From Metarhizium brunneum (Eukaryota; Ascomycota; Sordariomycetes; Hypocreales; Clavicipitaceae): DNA of 64,000 bases. The position numbers and the translations under genes are program-made. The stretch is from contig NC_089422.1 of assembly GCF_013426205.1 (NCBI RefSeq), positions 2,852,001 to 2,916,000 on the forward strand, read 5' to 3'. Of this stretch, positions 22,776-33,281 are shown in pieces. Numbering within the stretch: position 1 is the stretch's first letter; each line of letters starts with the position of its first letter. A model generated the notes under the pieces. That model saw only the letters and a program-made list of their open reading frames with translations. It was not told the DNA's origin and made no database searches.

Positions 22776-24874
22776 TTTGGCTGGCCTTGGATCGGAAGTA
22801 GGATGCTGTGTAGAAAAAGACGTAAGCAAAAGTAGACCCTCGCCTCAATATGGCTTGAGAAGCGGTTAGTCCATACAGTTTTATGAAAGATTATTTCGGA
22901 ATAACAAGAAGGAGATGAGACGACAAGTCTGGCCGAGGCTGCAACGATGTGTGTGCCCACACGGTAGGTCGAAAGGACATGTAGTTTACAACAAAATTAG
23001 GAACCGATATGGCGATGTGGTACAATTCGAAATTCGGAGGACCAGCCTCGTGTTGGTGTTTAGACACGGGAAATGAGGGTGAGGTAAACGGAATGGCGCG
23101 TTTGGGAAGAAGATGAAAAATAAGGAATGCGTAAGGATGAAATATCAAAACTCAACAAAGAAGGGAAAAGTGGTAATTGTTCACTAGCGAAGCACCATTG
23201 TCTAGGATGTTCAATAGAGGAGAGAGGGCGAAGGTGAACAGAGATCCAGTCCAGCTGCGTCTTTAATAAGTCAGAGCCTCGCACAACCATGAACAGTCAC
23301 AGAACAATCATGCGGCATCAGCATTCAGGGACAAGAGCAAACCACCAACGGAATTCTCCTTGTCCCCCCCATGTCAGAAGCCGTGTTTGATGGAGAAGCG
23401 CAAGCGATATCCCACGGCGGTTTTGCGAGATGGCATCATTGGCATGGTTCGGGGTCCCAACAGCACTCCCCGGCGCCGGACCTGCAGATTTCAGGCTCAC
23501 GAGATCCAACCATCCAAAGGCCAGGAGCAAGCCGTACGGACGGCGGACGGCGGCAGGCGGAGCATGATCAGCATCAATGTTTCATGGTCGACGGGATAGG
23601 TCGCGATGGAGCTAGAAACCACAAAGTGTCACGGCGGGCTGGTGCTGGCAGCTGCGGGAAGACAAACTTGGGCTGAAGAAAACTGGGACGCATGCTGGTT
23701 CAGAGAGTGAACAGCGCTATGGAAGGGATCCAATGAATCACGCTTATAGTCAAAAGACAAAGAATGCATCAGACATCAGACGCCGGCGGCATAGATGTCT
23801 TTGCTGGGATAAGGTTCCAACGTCGCGATTCGATTGGCCGAGAGCAGCCGAGTCGATCAACGGTTTCAAACCTCAGGCGGCGGGCCTGGCCACGGCCAGA
23901 GAGACCAGTACTGCAAGTGACTGGAGAGTCGAGACTTTTGCCAGGCGTGCCGAGAGGAAGGGCGCCTACTGATGCAGGACGGGGCAATGCGAACGTTGGG
24001 CGTTGATAACGGCATCTCTCTCTTTTTTTGTCCCCTCACTTCTGCTCATGTCTCGCCCGAAAGTGACACGATGCTAGTATTTTGGCATGGCTGAATCTTT
24101 GTGTCATGGTCTGTTGCCCAGTGTCAGCGGTTTGTGCGTACATGTACATACTACTCCTCGGGACTGCACACCCACGTGCCCATTCAGCCATGATTTACAG
24201 ATGGGCCTTTGGGACTCCTGCACGTCAAACAGCCGGCAAAGAAAAATGCCGCTGCATTGTGCAGTCGATGCATGTCCATCTGCTCACTGCCTAACGTGAG
24301 TAGCTATGTACGTGCAAGGCCTCGTCCAACACACCATGGACACGATCCCCTTTGCGGCCACCTTGCAGAGTAGCCTCCCAGCCCATCTGTGAACACAAAG
24401 CGCCCCAAAGGGACAAAAAAGAGGGAAAGGGAAGGAAATGGATTTAAAAATAGAAAGATTATTATTCTCCGCGCTTCACTGTTCCACCCGGCCGCCGCCG
24501 CTCAGGCCTCATCGAAGCGATGACGGCGCGTAACCACACCGTGCCGTCTCTGTGCCTGAAGCTGGCACGACAGTCAACTGAACTGATCTCGACAGCGACC
24601 CACAGCGCCTGATTGGCTCCCTTCTCTGGCCGAGAACCCTCAAGTGCGTACCGGCCGGCCACCTACTCTACCAGGTAGATACAGTGCATCCTCCCCGCCA
24701 TCCAACGACCCTCTTATCTCCCTCCTACTTTCCACCCTCGCCCGACCGCTCATTCCTTCCTCTACGTTTTTGCTATCCCGCCCGCCCGCTTCCGACTAGC
24801 TCCATCCAGGCATCCCGCGCTTTGCGACGAGGGGAAGAAAAAAAAAAAGAACAGCAAGAGGCACAACACCAGCC
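22776..24874. other. intergenic, 2.1 kb
   Basis: Divergent upstream region of the four-TM protein and SERF-like genes. Several open frames of 60-100 codons occur, but none shows a domain, a signal peptide or codon bias. A C/T-rich leader (24690-24800) and an A-run (24836-24848) precede the SERF start. Confidence 0.5.
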
Positions 24875-25300
24875 ATGGCCCGTGGTAATCAGCGCGACAA
24901 GGCCCGCGAGGCCAACCTGAAGAAACAGGCCGCTCAGGTACGTCTGCCTTTGCCCGGCCACGAGGCTACCACTGGGCCTTGGACGCGCCTTCTCAGCCGC
25001 CCTTCGCATTACATACACCCTCGAGTCTGAACGCTGACAGCTGGGCTGCTGTAGAAGAAAGGCAACGCCATGACCGGCAACGAGATGCAGCGAGCCAAGG
25101 AGAGTGCTGCTGAGATTATGCGCCAGAAGCAGGCGGCTGGTACGACCCCTCCACCCCCGTGTCACATCGTTCTCCAGATCTCTCCGTCTGCCATGGTTGT
25201 GTAGGAATTTTTGATTTTTTTTCCTGGGAGGAGGAAATGCTGACAATTTGGTTGTGGTTCAGCCGAGGCCAGAAAGGCCGAAGCCGGTGGCAAGAAATAA
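24875..25300 (+). CDS. SERF/4F5-like small basic protein
   Basis: Three small exons, 24875-24937, 25055-25139 and 25263-25300, with GTACGT/GTACGA donors and TAG/CAG acceptors, join to 61 residues. The protein starts MARGNQRDKAREANLKKQ, the signature of the 4F5/SERF family, then KKGNAMTGNEMQRAKESAAE, and ends AEAGGKK. It is almost entirely charged and helical. SERF proteins are small disordered chaperone-like factors that promote amyloid formation in animals and bind RNA; the fungal role is unclear. Because each exon is under 90 nt, the gene is easily missed. The poly-A run just upstream lies in the leader. Confidence 0.9.
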
Positions 25301-26151
25301 AACGACGACCCTTGGTCGAAACACTCACCACCGTCGACTCCCGTTGTCCAGACGTACGAAAGGCGACACGAATACAATGACTCGACGGCCAGACATCTAC
25401 GGCGTATACAGATCGGGAGGGCAGCTCATTCTAGGATAGCAATGGCGAATAAGGGCGTATGACTTTTTGATGTTGGCGCTTTGGGATCTCTTATGTTAGG
25501 CACTTAATAAACTAACCTTTCCGCCGTCAACGTCCTAATGACGTTTCATGTGCTTTTCATTTCTTCAGATGCACAATTACTAGCTTGGTCTACCATCTGA
25601 TTCCGCCTCGAGGCCACTCCTTCTTGGTCAAGTCACACGATGACGAACCCTTTCAAACCTGCGGTACCTGCACAGTTTGGCATTGAAAAGATCAAAGGGA
25701 AAAAAAATGTATAAAAAAATGGTATGGCACACATGGTTCTCTATCCTAAATCCATCTCTACCTTTGTTCATCAAGAACGTTGCACTTCCCACATGAGGCA
25801 GTCAACTTGTACTCAAAAAAGGGTCAGTGGAGGCCCCAAGCATCGCTTCCCATTATATCTGCCTTCGCCTCTTCCGAAAGAAAAAAAAAACACGAACCGG
25901 CCATGTGTATTTTGCTAACATATGCTCTTCCCCATTATTTCCAACGACGCAGGGGGTTCGAAGCAGCCGGGCGTGTGGTTGAATACTTTATTTGTATTGA
26001 TTCATGAGCCAGAGTGCTACCCGACGACGTGGAGATCCCGCAGATGTACGCAGATACATCCCGTCGAGCCCACTAGACGGGAAGAGCGCCTGGTGATTAC
26101 AGTCAGCAATCATAGACTCTTCAAGGGCTAAGGGGGGGAGGGGTCTCTCAA
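25301..26151. other. convergent intergenic, 0.85 kb
   Basis: 3' flanks of the SERF-like and cupredoxin genes, with several A-runs (25698-25718, 25881-25890). No gene seen. Confidence 0.5.
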
Positions 26152-27186
26152 CTAACCACTCATTCCGCCAAATGCGCCAACGCCTTGGGAAGCATCAGGG
26201 AATGAACCACTGTTGCAAGTAACAACACAGTGGTAGGATCCATCAGCACCCATAGTCGCCTTGCCAGGGGTGACGCCAGAGTTGCCGCCAGAGCTGCCAG
26301 AGCCGCCAGCGCCTCCAGCACCCCCGGTGGAGTTGCCGCCAACGCCGCCGGGAGCAGAGGGGGGAGGAGGAGTGCTGCCCTGCTCTCCGCCGGTGATGGG
26401 AGTAGCTGAGCCGGCACCGTTCTGAGCAATGGCCATCCCTTGGAACATGGCATGCGTCTTTTCGGCAGTAGGGTTGATGGACAAGACCATGCCCTTGCCA
26501 CAGTGGCCCTTTTGTGCGCAGAAAAACCCTTGGTGGTGTTAGTTTTCTCAGGTTCCGCAGAAGTATATTACGAACGGGAGATTGTGTCTTGACTTACAGA
26601 GAGGCTTGTCTGTCATGACTTGCATAGCAACCTCAGGCGGTGGTGAAACGGTATTGTTAGGGTTGGCAAGGAAGCCAGAGTCCATACCACCAGCCATGGG
26701 CTTGCAAGGGGTAGCGAACTCGGCTTGAGTGACCGTGTGGTTCTGGGACCCGAACTTGAAAAGAAGCATATCACCCATAGGCACACGAAGCTCTTGCGGA
26801 CTAAAAGCGAGGCCGTTCGCGCCGCCAACCGTGATAGTGTGGGTGGCTCCCGTGCCAGGGGCAGAAGCGGTGGCACTTCCTCCAGGAGCCTGGGTTGCTT
26901 CGCCGCCAGCGCCAGCGGTAACAGTCTTGGTGACAGTGACTTGCTCGTTGATGGATGTTTTGGAAGCGCCGTTGCCTGGGTTGAGCCAGATGACAATCAC
27001 CTCGGCGCGGGAGTTGGCAGTGATACCTTCTACCTGCTTGCCCCGGGAGACTTGGATGCCACTCTCGCTGGATTCAGTCTCGGCATTTCGTTGAACGATT
27101 CCAGCTGGCGGGGGGAAGACATTGGCAACTCGTCGGGCCATGGCGAAAGGAGCCAGTGCCGTGAAGATGGTCGTTGAGTACTTCAT
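26152..27186 (-). CDS. secreted cupredoxin-domain (plastocyanin-like) protein
   Basis: Exon 1 is 27186-26598 and exon 2 is 26528-26152; the GTAAGT...AAG intron restores a Trp codon, giving 321 residues. The N-terminus MKYSTTIFTALAPFAMA is a signal peptide. A Thr/Gly/Ala-rich stretch precedes the cupredoxin fold: GLAFSPQELRVPMGDMLLFKF, then NHTVTQAEFATPC (copper ligand His), and WFFCAQKGHCGKGMV (Cys and His ligands) spanning the splice junction. The C-terminal 90 residues are Gly/Ser/Pro-rich. Such extracellular Ser-rich proteins are common in entomopathogenic and plant-associated fungi and are induced on cuticle or plant surfaces. I see no GPI signal. The C-terminus may be alternatively spliced (see findings). 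Confidence 0.88.
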
Positions 27187-29416
27187 TTTGTTGACGTATG
27201 TGTAATTATTGAAATTGTACCAAAAAAATCGCACATGTGACAGGGCTGGATGTTTGGGCTCGTGAGCTGCTCTCGTAATTCTCGAGTCCTATCAAAGGAC
27301 AAATGGTTGAAACAAGTAGTAAGAGGACCTGCTCCTAGTTGGTAATAGAAAGGGTCAATCGAAATTAAAAATGAAGAAAAATGAGAGACGAAGCTGGCCC
27401 AACACCAAAAGAAGGAGACCTTCAATAAAAGAGCGAAACGCGGAAACTGCAGAGTAAAAAAGGGAAACGTCGGCAACGCATGGGAACTCGAGACATGTTA
27501 TATCCAGCATAATTGTCTCCCAACACACCCCCTGGTCGTCCTATGTTTTAGACTAGGAGGCCGCGGAACCTCCTGACGCAACTCATGATGGGCGAGGCAA
27601 TCCACAGTCGCCGGTGCCTATGTGAGGACTCGAGATGGAAGTCGACGGCTTGGCCTCATGCCGCCCACGCCCAGCCTTGCTTGTGTGGGGTGCAAAAGCT
27701 CGGGGTCTAGCGCATCCGATCAGAGGGCAAAGGGTGCCAGAGTGCTGAGTGGCGAGCGAGCGCGGAGGAACGAATGTGTAGGTGTGACAGATTTGTCTCG
27801 AGTGCCGTTTTGGAATCGACTTGTGAGGTGATGGCGTCGCTGGCCTTGCCTGTTTGGGCCGTGGGCTCGAGTCTTGACGAGGGTCTGGCGAGTCGAAGAA
27901 TGCATCATCGGCAGCCGCAGCAGAGAAGATAGTACCAGACGCACATGTGTACGTACTGTAGACGGTGGCATCTCTTTCAGTTCTTCAGAAACAAATTCGC
28001 ATTGAATAAAAGGATGCCATGGCCCTGATTCTCGGGTCCCGGCATCTCCATGTCACGGAACATTGCTTTCCAGGTTTCTTTGGGCCTTGGCCTCTGCTGT
28101 CAACCAACCAGACGGGACGGCATGCCAAGTCTTTGATCCTATACTCTGTACGGAGTACATACTAGTTACTACTTTAGGTACTTGGGGTTCCAAGGTTATT
28201 TGCTACATGCAGCCATTCTGTCCGGCCAGATATCAATCGACGTCAAAGCACTTATCCCGCCGCGTCTTCATTTGTTCTGCAGCATGGATGCGTGGAGGCA
28301 ACAAGCACTTACACCAGACCGTTCTGCCTACTTAGTAGCAAGCCCCTTCAGTCAATCCGCAACCTTGTCCCTCCGCAGGCCACCAGCTTTCCATTCCTCT
28401 GGTGCCATTATTCAAAAGCGGCATCGTCCTGTTTGGCTATCCAGCCCCGTCCTCAGCCTCAAACCGCCAATGTGGTGATGAAACGGAGGCTCGCTCCTGG
28501 GCGGATTCCTGCCCTCATCAGGTGTCCATACTCGTCAACGCCACTCACTGGATGCGAAGACGGGCTAAGCTGCCGATTTTAGAACGTTAGTTTGTCATCG
28601 CCAATAACACTAGGTGTTTTGCCATTGTTGCCAAGTAAGATGTTGCGCAGCTCGGAAACCCGGTAGGCTACGCGGCAAGCAAGAATGGGCTGTGCTCATG
28701 TCGTGAAACAACGGAACGGACCATTGACTAACTGGACGAACAGGTGGTTTGCTATATTTCGTCAGAATTTTTCTTTGGGCATTACATTGTTTTAATTCCA
28801 TTTCCGCTCTTCGGGGGGTGTTTGTTTAGATCATGGCATGAAGAAGTAGGCAGAAAGACTCTGCATCAACTCCTAACCAAGTCAGTTTCCTGGATCCTGA
28901 CCTTGCCCAGGCACAGCAACCATCAGCCACATTTTCCACGCCCTTTGCATAGTAAATCGGTTTTGTGCTCGATTCAGACTATCTAATATATCCTACTCAA
29001 CGCCAAACACAAACTGGGTTTTAGACGGCTTGGATCGCAACGGCCAGAAGATGTCCTTAATTTGCCAATACCCTCTGATTCTTACAATCCTGGACATCTT
29101 CGCGTCAAGTAAATTAACCCGTTGGCAATCTACCTCGACCTAGACTTCAAATTTCATCCCAAATCTTCAACTTTTGTCGAGTTTCAAAGTTCCCACGACA
29201 CAACAACAGCTGGAACCCTACGATTGGGCGACTCAGTCTAGTTCTGACGCGCGGGGGGCGACGGGAGTTGCAGTGAACATGTTCCAGCCGCCAGGGTTTG
29301 GAACGGCTGTCGTCGCAAGAACTCCACTGTGCGACACCCGCCCTCCTTGGCCTGCCCAGCCTCCTCTCGGGTCTTCGGATAACAATACGTCTATTACTGC
29401 CATTCCCGTGATGGGG
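27187..29416. other. intergenic, 2.2 kb
   Basis: Upstream region of the cupredoxin gene and 3' flank of the SMN gene. One TACGGAGT word lies at 28149. Open frames around 28060-28590 are short and show no domain. No gene seen. Confidence 0.5.
28149..28156. repeat. TACGGAGT word (isolated copy)
   Basis: One of 22 exact copies (either strand) found by reading the window. Other isolated copies start at 32977, 37485, 39103, 41809 and 48994; the remaining copies are in two clusters annotated separately. All lie outside the coding exons annotated here. Confidence 0.8.
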
Positions 29417-30194
29417 TCAAGACTGTGGTTTTTGCTCCCCTTGTTGGCCATGCTGCTGCCCTTCAAAGAGTCCGGTGTAATACCCTGCATAATACCACGA
29501 CATGAGCAGCCTCTTCAGATTGTCGTCTCGTACTATTTTCGCGGGGAAAGATTCGGTTAGCACAGATCGTCCGAATACTTTGCCAAATCCAAGTCGAACG
29601 TGATGGCCCTATAGGTAGCTGCCAACTTACTTGAGCCAAGGAGAGCTTGCGGCGGCGGCGCAGCCGAAGCAGCTGCAGTTGCACCTTTTTGTGACGACTG
29701 GGCTTGGTCGGAACTTGAGATCTGTCTTGATGTCAGCAACGTTGGATGAAACAAGAAACTATTCAACGGTGCACAACAGATCGCCCATGATTGACGCCGT
29801 CAAACCCGTAGTTCAAGGCTCTTACAATGGCGTCCGGATCTTCGTTGCCGGTAGAAGAGACAGGTTCGGGATTGTTGGCTTGTTTGTTTGGTTCGGATTC
29901 TGGAGCGCGCCTACCACAGATGTCAGTTAATGCGGTGATGATAGAGGCACCGTAGGCTGGCTCCGTTCATCTATTCACTTACTGGGAGATTTTGGATTCT
30001 AGGTCTCTAATGCTTCCTCCCCTTGCGTGTACACTGTGATATTTCTGAGCACAGCTGGTATTAGTGGTTTGTTGTACTTGATGAAGAGATATAATTCATA
30101 CCTTATACTCTGCCAAAGCCTCGTTCCACGAGTCTATGAGCGCAGAGTCATCCCATACCTCCTCATGACTAAGCTCAACATGCTCCATGCCCAT
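29417..30194 (-). CDS. smn1: SMN homologue (survival motor neuron-like, Smn1)
   Basis: Five exons on the minus strand: 30194-30102, 30044-29983, 29910-29826, 29721-29631 and 29532-29417. All introns (57-104 nt) are GT-AG and the join gives 148 residues. Residues 14-31 (WDDSALIDSWNEALAEYK) match the Gemin2-binding helix of SMN. The C-terminus has the YG box, LLMSWYYAGYYTGLFEGQ at 119-136, used for SMN oligomerisation. The linker is Ala/Ser/Pro-rich with no Tudor domain, as in fission-yeast Smn1, whose length is similar. SMN assembles Sm rings on spliceosomal snRNAs. The gene is divergent from nop15. No exon exceeds 120 nt, so no long open frame marks it. The assignment rests on two conserved motifs at the correct ends of the protein. 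Confidence 0.92.
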
Positions 30195-30765
30195 TATGCA
30201 AGCAGGATAGTATTAAGCGACGACGCGTTTTCTGGGTTTGTCAGATATCTTGGTCCTTGATGACCAGGCAGCCAAGACGGAGCTTTGCACTAAATGCAGT
30301 AGGAAACACGAGCATATGCACAGCTAAGCTCAGTTGGTATATCACTAGACTCGCCGGATGAGTCGATGGTGTGCATTCAAGGCTCTTCAGTGCTGTATAT
30401 AGCTTCACAAAGTTAAGTGGTTGAACTCGAATGGACTAAAGGCTGATATATCGATTACGGGAGCATCTGGTGCAGCAGCAATATGTTTCGAAGTGTTGAT
30501 GGGAAGGAGCGACCAGACTTCAGCCAGCATTTGCTAGGCCCTGAACCAGCCAGGCCCAACTACATATGGACGGCCTGTAGGCAGTGCGAGGCCCCCACCA
30601 CCAGCTGCACCCATTGGGGCTTTGGTTACATGTAGAGTGATAGAGTGATAATGCGCCTTCACCGCTCGCAAAACTGGCAGAATCTTATTTTTTTCTGGCC
30701 CACGTCGATCATTCCCAACGCCTGCCAGCACTCACCAACCAGGCTGTAAAGTCCAAGTCGTCGCA
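30195..30765. promoter_or_regulatory. shared upstream region of smn1 and nop15
   Basis: 571 bp between divergent start codons. It contains a tRNA-like segment at 30318-30398 (separate entry). No other gene seen. Confidence 0.45.
30318..30398 (+). other. tRNA-like remnant
   Basis: An A-box-like word AAGCTCAGTTGG (30326-30337) is followed by a perfect 5-bp anticodon-type stem, GACTC/GAGTC, enclosing a 7-nt loop GCCGGAT (30348-30364). A B-box-like CATTCAAGGC (30374-30383) follows at the right distance. The flanking heptamers GCACAGC and GCTGTAT pair at six of seven positions including one wobble. The D stem and T stem do not pair, position 33 is not T, and the total is too long. I read it as a decayed tRNA or the head of a tRNA-derived short interspersed element, not a working tRNA. 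Confidence 0.3.
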
Positions 30766-31970
30766 ATGGCTCCAGAACTTAGAAAGAGAAAATGTACGTT
30801 TACATAAGTAAATATGTTCATTTATCGCTGCTAATTGACCGTGTACAGCTGTTTCCGAAGTTCAGAAGAGCAACGGCGCCACCACCAAGACGTCGGACAA
30901 GCCTACTCCCAAGGGCAAGAGAAAAGGTAATGCGATATCCAGCATCCGTCAATTTTGTAATCAATTAGCTAACCATCGCAGCCGCCGGGGATGTCTCTCC
31001 AGTTTCGTTAAAGAAGCAGAAGCCTTCTAAAAAGGCTGCAGCACCTGAAAAGCCTGTTGCGAAATCACCAAGAGAACCCAAACCTGAAACGGCAGAAAAG
31101 GAGGCCGAGGAAAAGGATGATGTCTTGGAGATAGATGACTCCGACGACTCAGAGGGTGAGGACAATGAGAATGTAAAGACTCTGGCTGCCGAGATCGACT
31201 CGGGTGACGAAGCACCGGTCGACAAGACCCTGTCCTTCAAACCCGGCCAAGACGTCGGTAAGATTCCGCATGTCACCAAGGAGCTTGCAAAGGCAGCCAA
31301 GAAGGCTACTGGTGAACCGGGCGTTCTGTACATCGGTCGAATTCCCCACGGTTTCTACGAGCACGAAATGAGACAATACCTCTCCCAGTTCGGGCCTGTG
31401 ACGCGCCTTCGCTTATCGAGAAACAAGAAGACCGGTGCCAGCAAGCACTTTGCCTTCGTCGAGTTTGAGGAAGCGACCACTGCTGAGATTGTTGCCAAGA
31501 CTATGGACAATTACCTGCTATTTGGGCACATTCTCAAGTGCAAGACGATCCCCAAGCAACAGGTCCATGAGGATTTGTTCAAGGGAGCCAACAGACGGTT
31601 CAAAAAGGTTCCTTGGAACAAGATGGCCGGCCTGAATCTGCAGAAGCCATTGGCCGAGTCTGCCTGGAAGAACAAATTGGACAAGGAGAAGGATAAGAGA
31701 GCCAAGAGGGCTGCCAAGTTTAAGCATATGGGATACGAGTTCGACGCTCCAGATCTCAAGGACGTGCCGCCTCCGCAAGCCGCAGAAAATAATGTGGAGG
31801 AACCCAAGACTATAGAGGCTGCTCCTGTGGAGGAACCTGCCGAAGAAGAGACCAAGGCAACAAAGACGCCCAAAGCAAAAGGATCTGCTGCCGAGCCTGA
31901 GTCGATACCCACGCCCAAAGCCAAGGCCGGCAAGGGTACTAAAGGCAAGGCAAAGAAGGTCAAGGCCTGA
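30766..31970 (+). CDS. nop15: Nop15-like nucleolar RRM protein (NIFK family)
   Basis: Exons 30766-30793 (28 nt), 30849-30926 and 30982-31970, with two 55-nt introns, join to 364 residues. The N-terminal ~145 residues are Lys/Glu-rich with an acidic patch (DDSDDSEGEDNEN), typical of nucleolar proteins. A single RRM covers about 149-226: RNP2 LYIGRI and RNP1 KHFAFVEF. Directly after it comes a conserved basic segment (KGANRRFKKVPWNKMAG) seen in Nop15 and human NIFK. The C-terminus is Lys/Ala/Pro-rich. Nop15 is needed for 27S pre-rRNA processing to 25S and 5.8S rRNA. The first 9 residues, MAPELRKRK, come from the small first exon. Divergent neighbour is smn1. Confidence 0.9.
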
Positions 31971-33281
31971 TCTAAGTAAGGGTTTATAAAGTCTTGTGAT
32001 GTGGATATATACGTTTTGGCAACGGCGCATCAGGTAGTAATGTCTTAAATTTTTTGTCTGGTCCAATCAAGTCTTTTCATTGAGCTCAAGTCATTTGATC
32101 GTATTCAATCGGTCAAACCCTACGTGGCACGTGTCTGACTAGGTTTTGTTCCTCTACAGGTGTAGGTAGCACCGTGTTCACCATGAGACGTTACGAATGG
32201 TCGTGGACGGCGAGATGTACGCACATAAGCGAACCCACGGCACTCACAAGGACGCGACCCGCTGTTCCGAAGAAAGGGGAAAGTCGAGTAAGCAATGGGA
32301 TTATGAAAGGCGAAACGATCTACTTCGCGCGAGATTGTGAAGAAGCCACATGCATATGGTCTTATTCATTAGTATGACGGCGAAGATGATTGTAAGATGG
32401 GGAAGAAAAATAAAAAGTTCCAAGGTCCACCTGGTTCAGGGAAACGTAAATACTAGCCATGGCCCCACGACGTAGATGACTAAGCATATTTCAAGCACCG
32501 CTTGGTGCCAATGCTTGAAACAACCAAAGTAGATGAAAAGAAGGGAAGACAATGTAGGCATCAAATGACAAATCGTGAGATAAGAGTAAATGGTGAATCA
32601 CATTGGAACGAATGCGTTTATATGAGTTGAGCCAGTCTCCCCTGGCCAGTAGAGACATCTGCAGACAAACCGGGCTCGTCTTGTGCGCCTATTACGCAAG
32701 TGTCTGTATGGGGTTTGAGGGCAATTGCGATAATCAGTGGCGAGGTTTGCTTCACATGCTTGAATAAAACGATTATTTCGAGAGATTTTTTTTTTCCTTT
32801 TTTTTTAAATGGTCGTGTCCGTCACTGTCCTACACTGTCCTACACTGTACTGCAAACTGCTCAGTGCTTGCTCAGGAGCTCCAGTCGCTTCATCTTGTTC
32901 CGCTGGACCATGCATGTGAGTTGACAGCACAGGCCACTGGGTGGTAGAATGAAATCAATTGATGTTTTGTACATGTACTCCGTAAGTTAGCGACGTTCCG
33001 GTGCGCAAAACCAATTGGTCCGCCACTAACCGGCTCAAAGTTGACTGGCGGAAGCCCCCGCGACCCGCTAATGCCACATTCCATACCCGCTATTGTTTCT
33101 TCAAGGTCAACGTGTTGCCTCTGTAAGGTTCCGACTGCGTTTCAATATTGCGCCTCGTCATGTCAATCGACAACTGACGACGCCGGACTCGACCCGACAT
33201 TGCCCTCGTCACCACGACTCGTGGGCTCAATACACCAGCACGCACACACGGGCCGCTTCACTGCTGCGCCTTGCGGCTACA
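31971..33281. other. intergenic, 1.3 kb
   Basis: 3' flank of nop15 and upstream region of the Rud3 gene. T-run at 32787-32807, tandem CCTACACTGT at 32828-32848, TACGGAGT word (minus sense) at 32977. No gene seen. Confidence 0.5.

Noticed and set aside
29174..29930. Plus-strand reading frames of 99-128 codons
   Set aside because: They lie antisense to the SMN exons and show no domain; the minus-strand splice model explains the locus.
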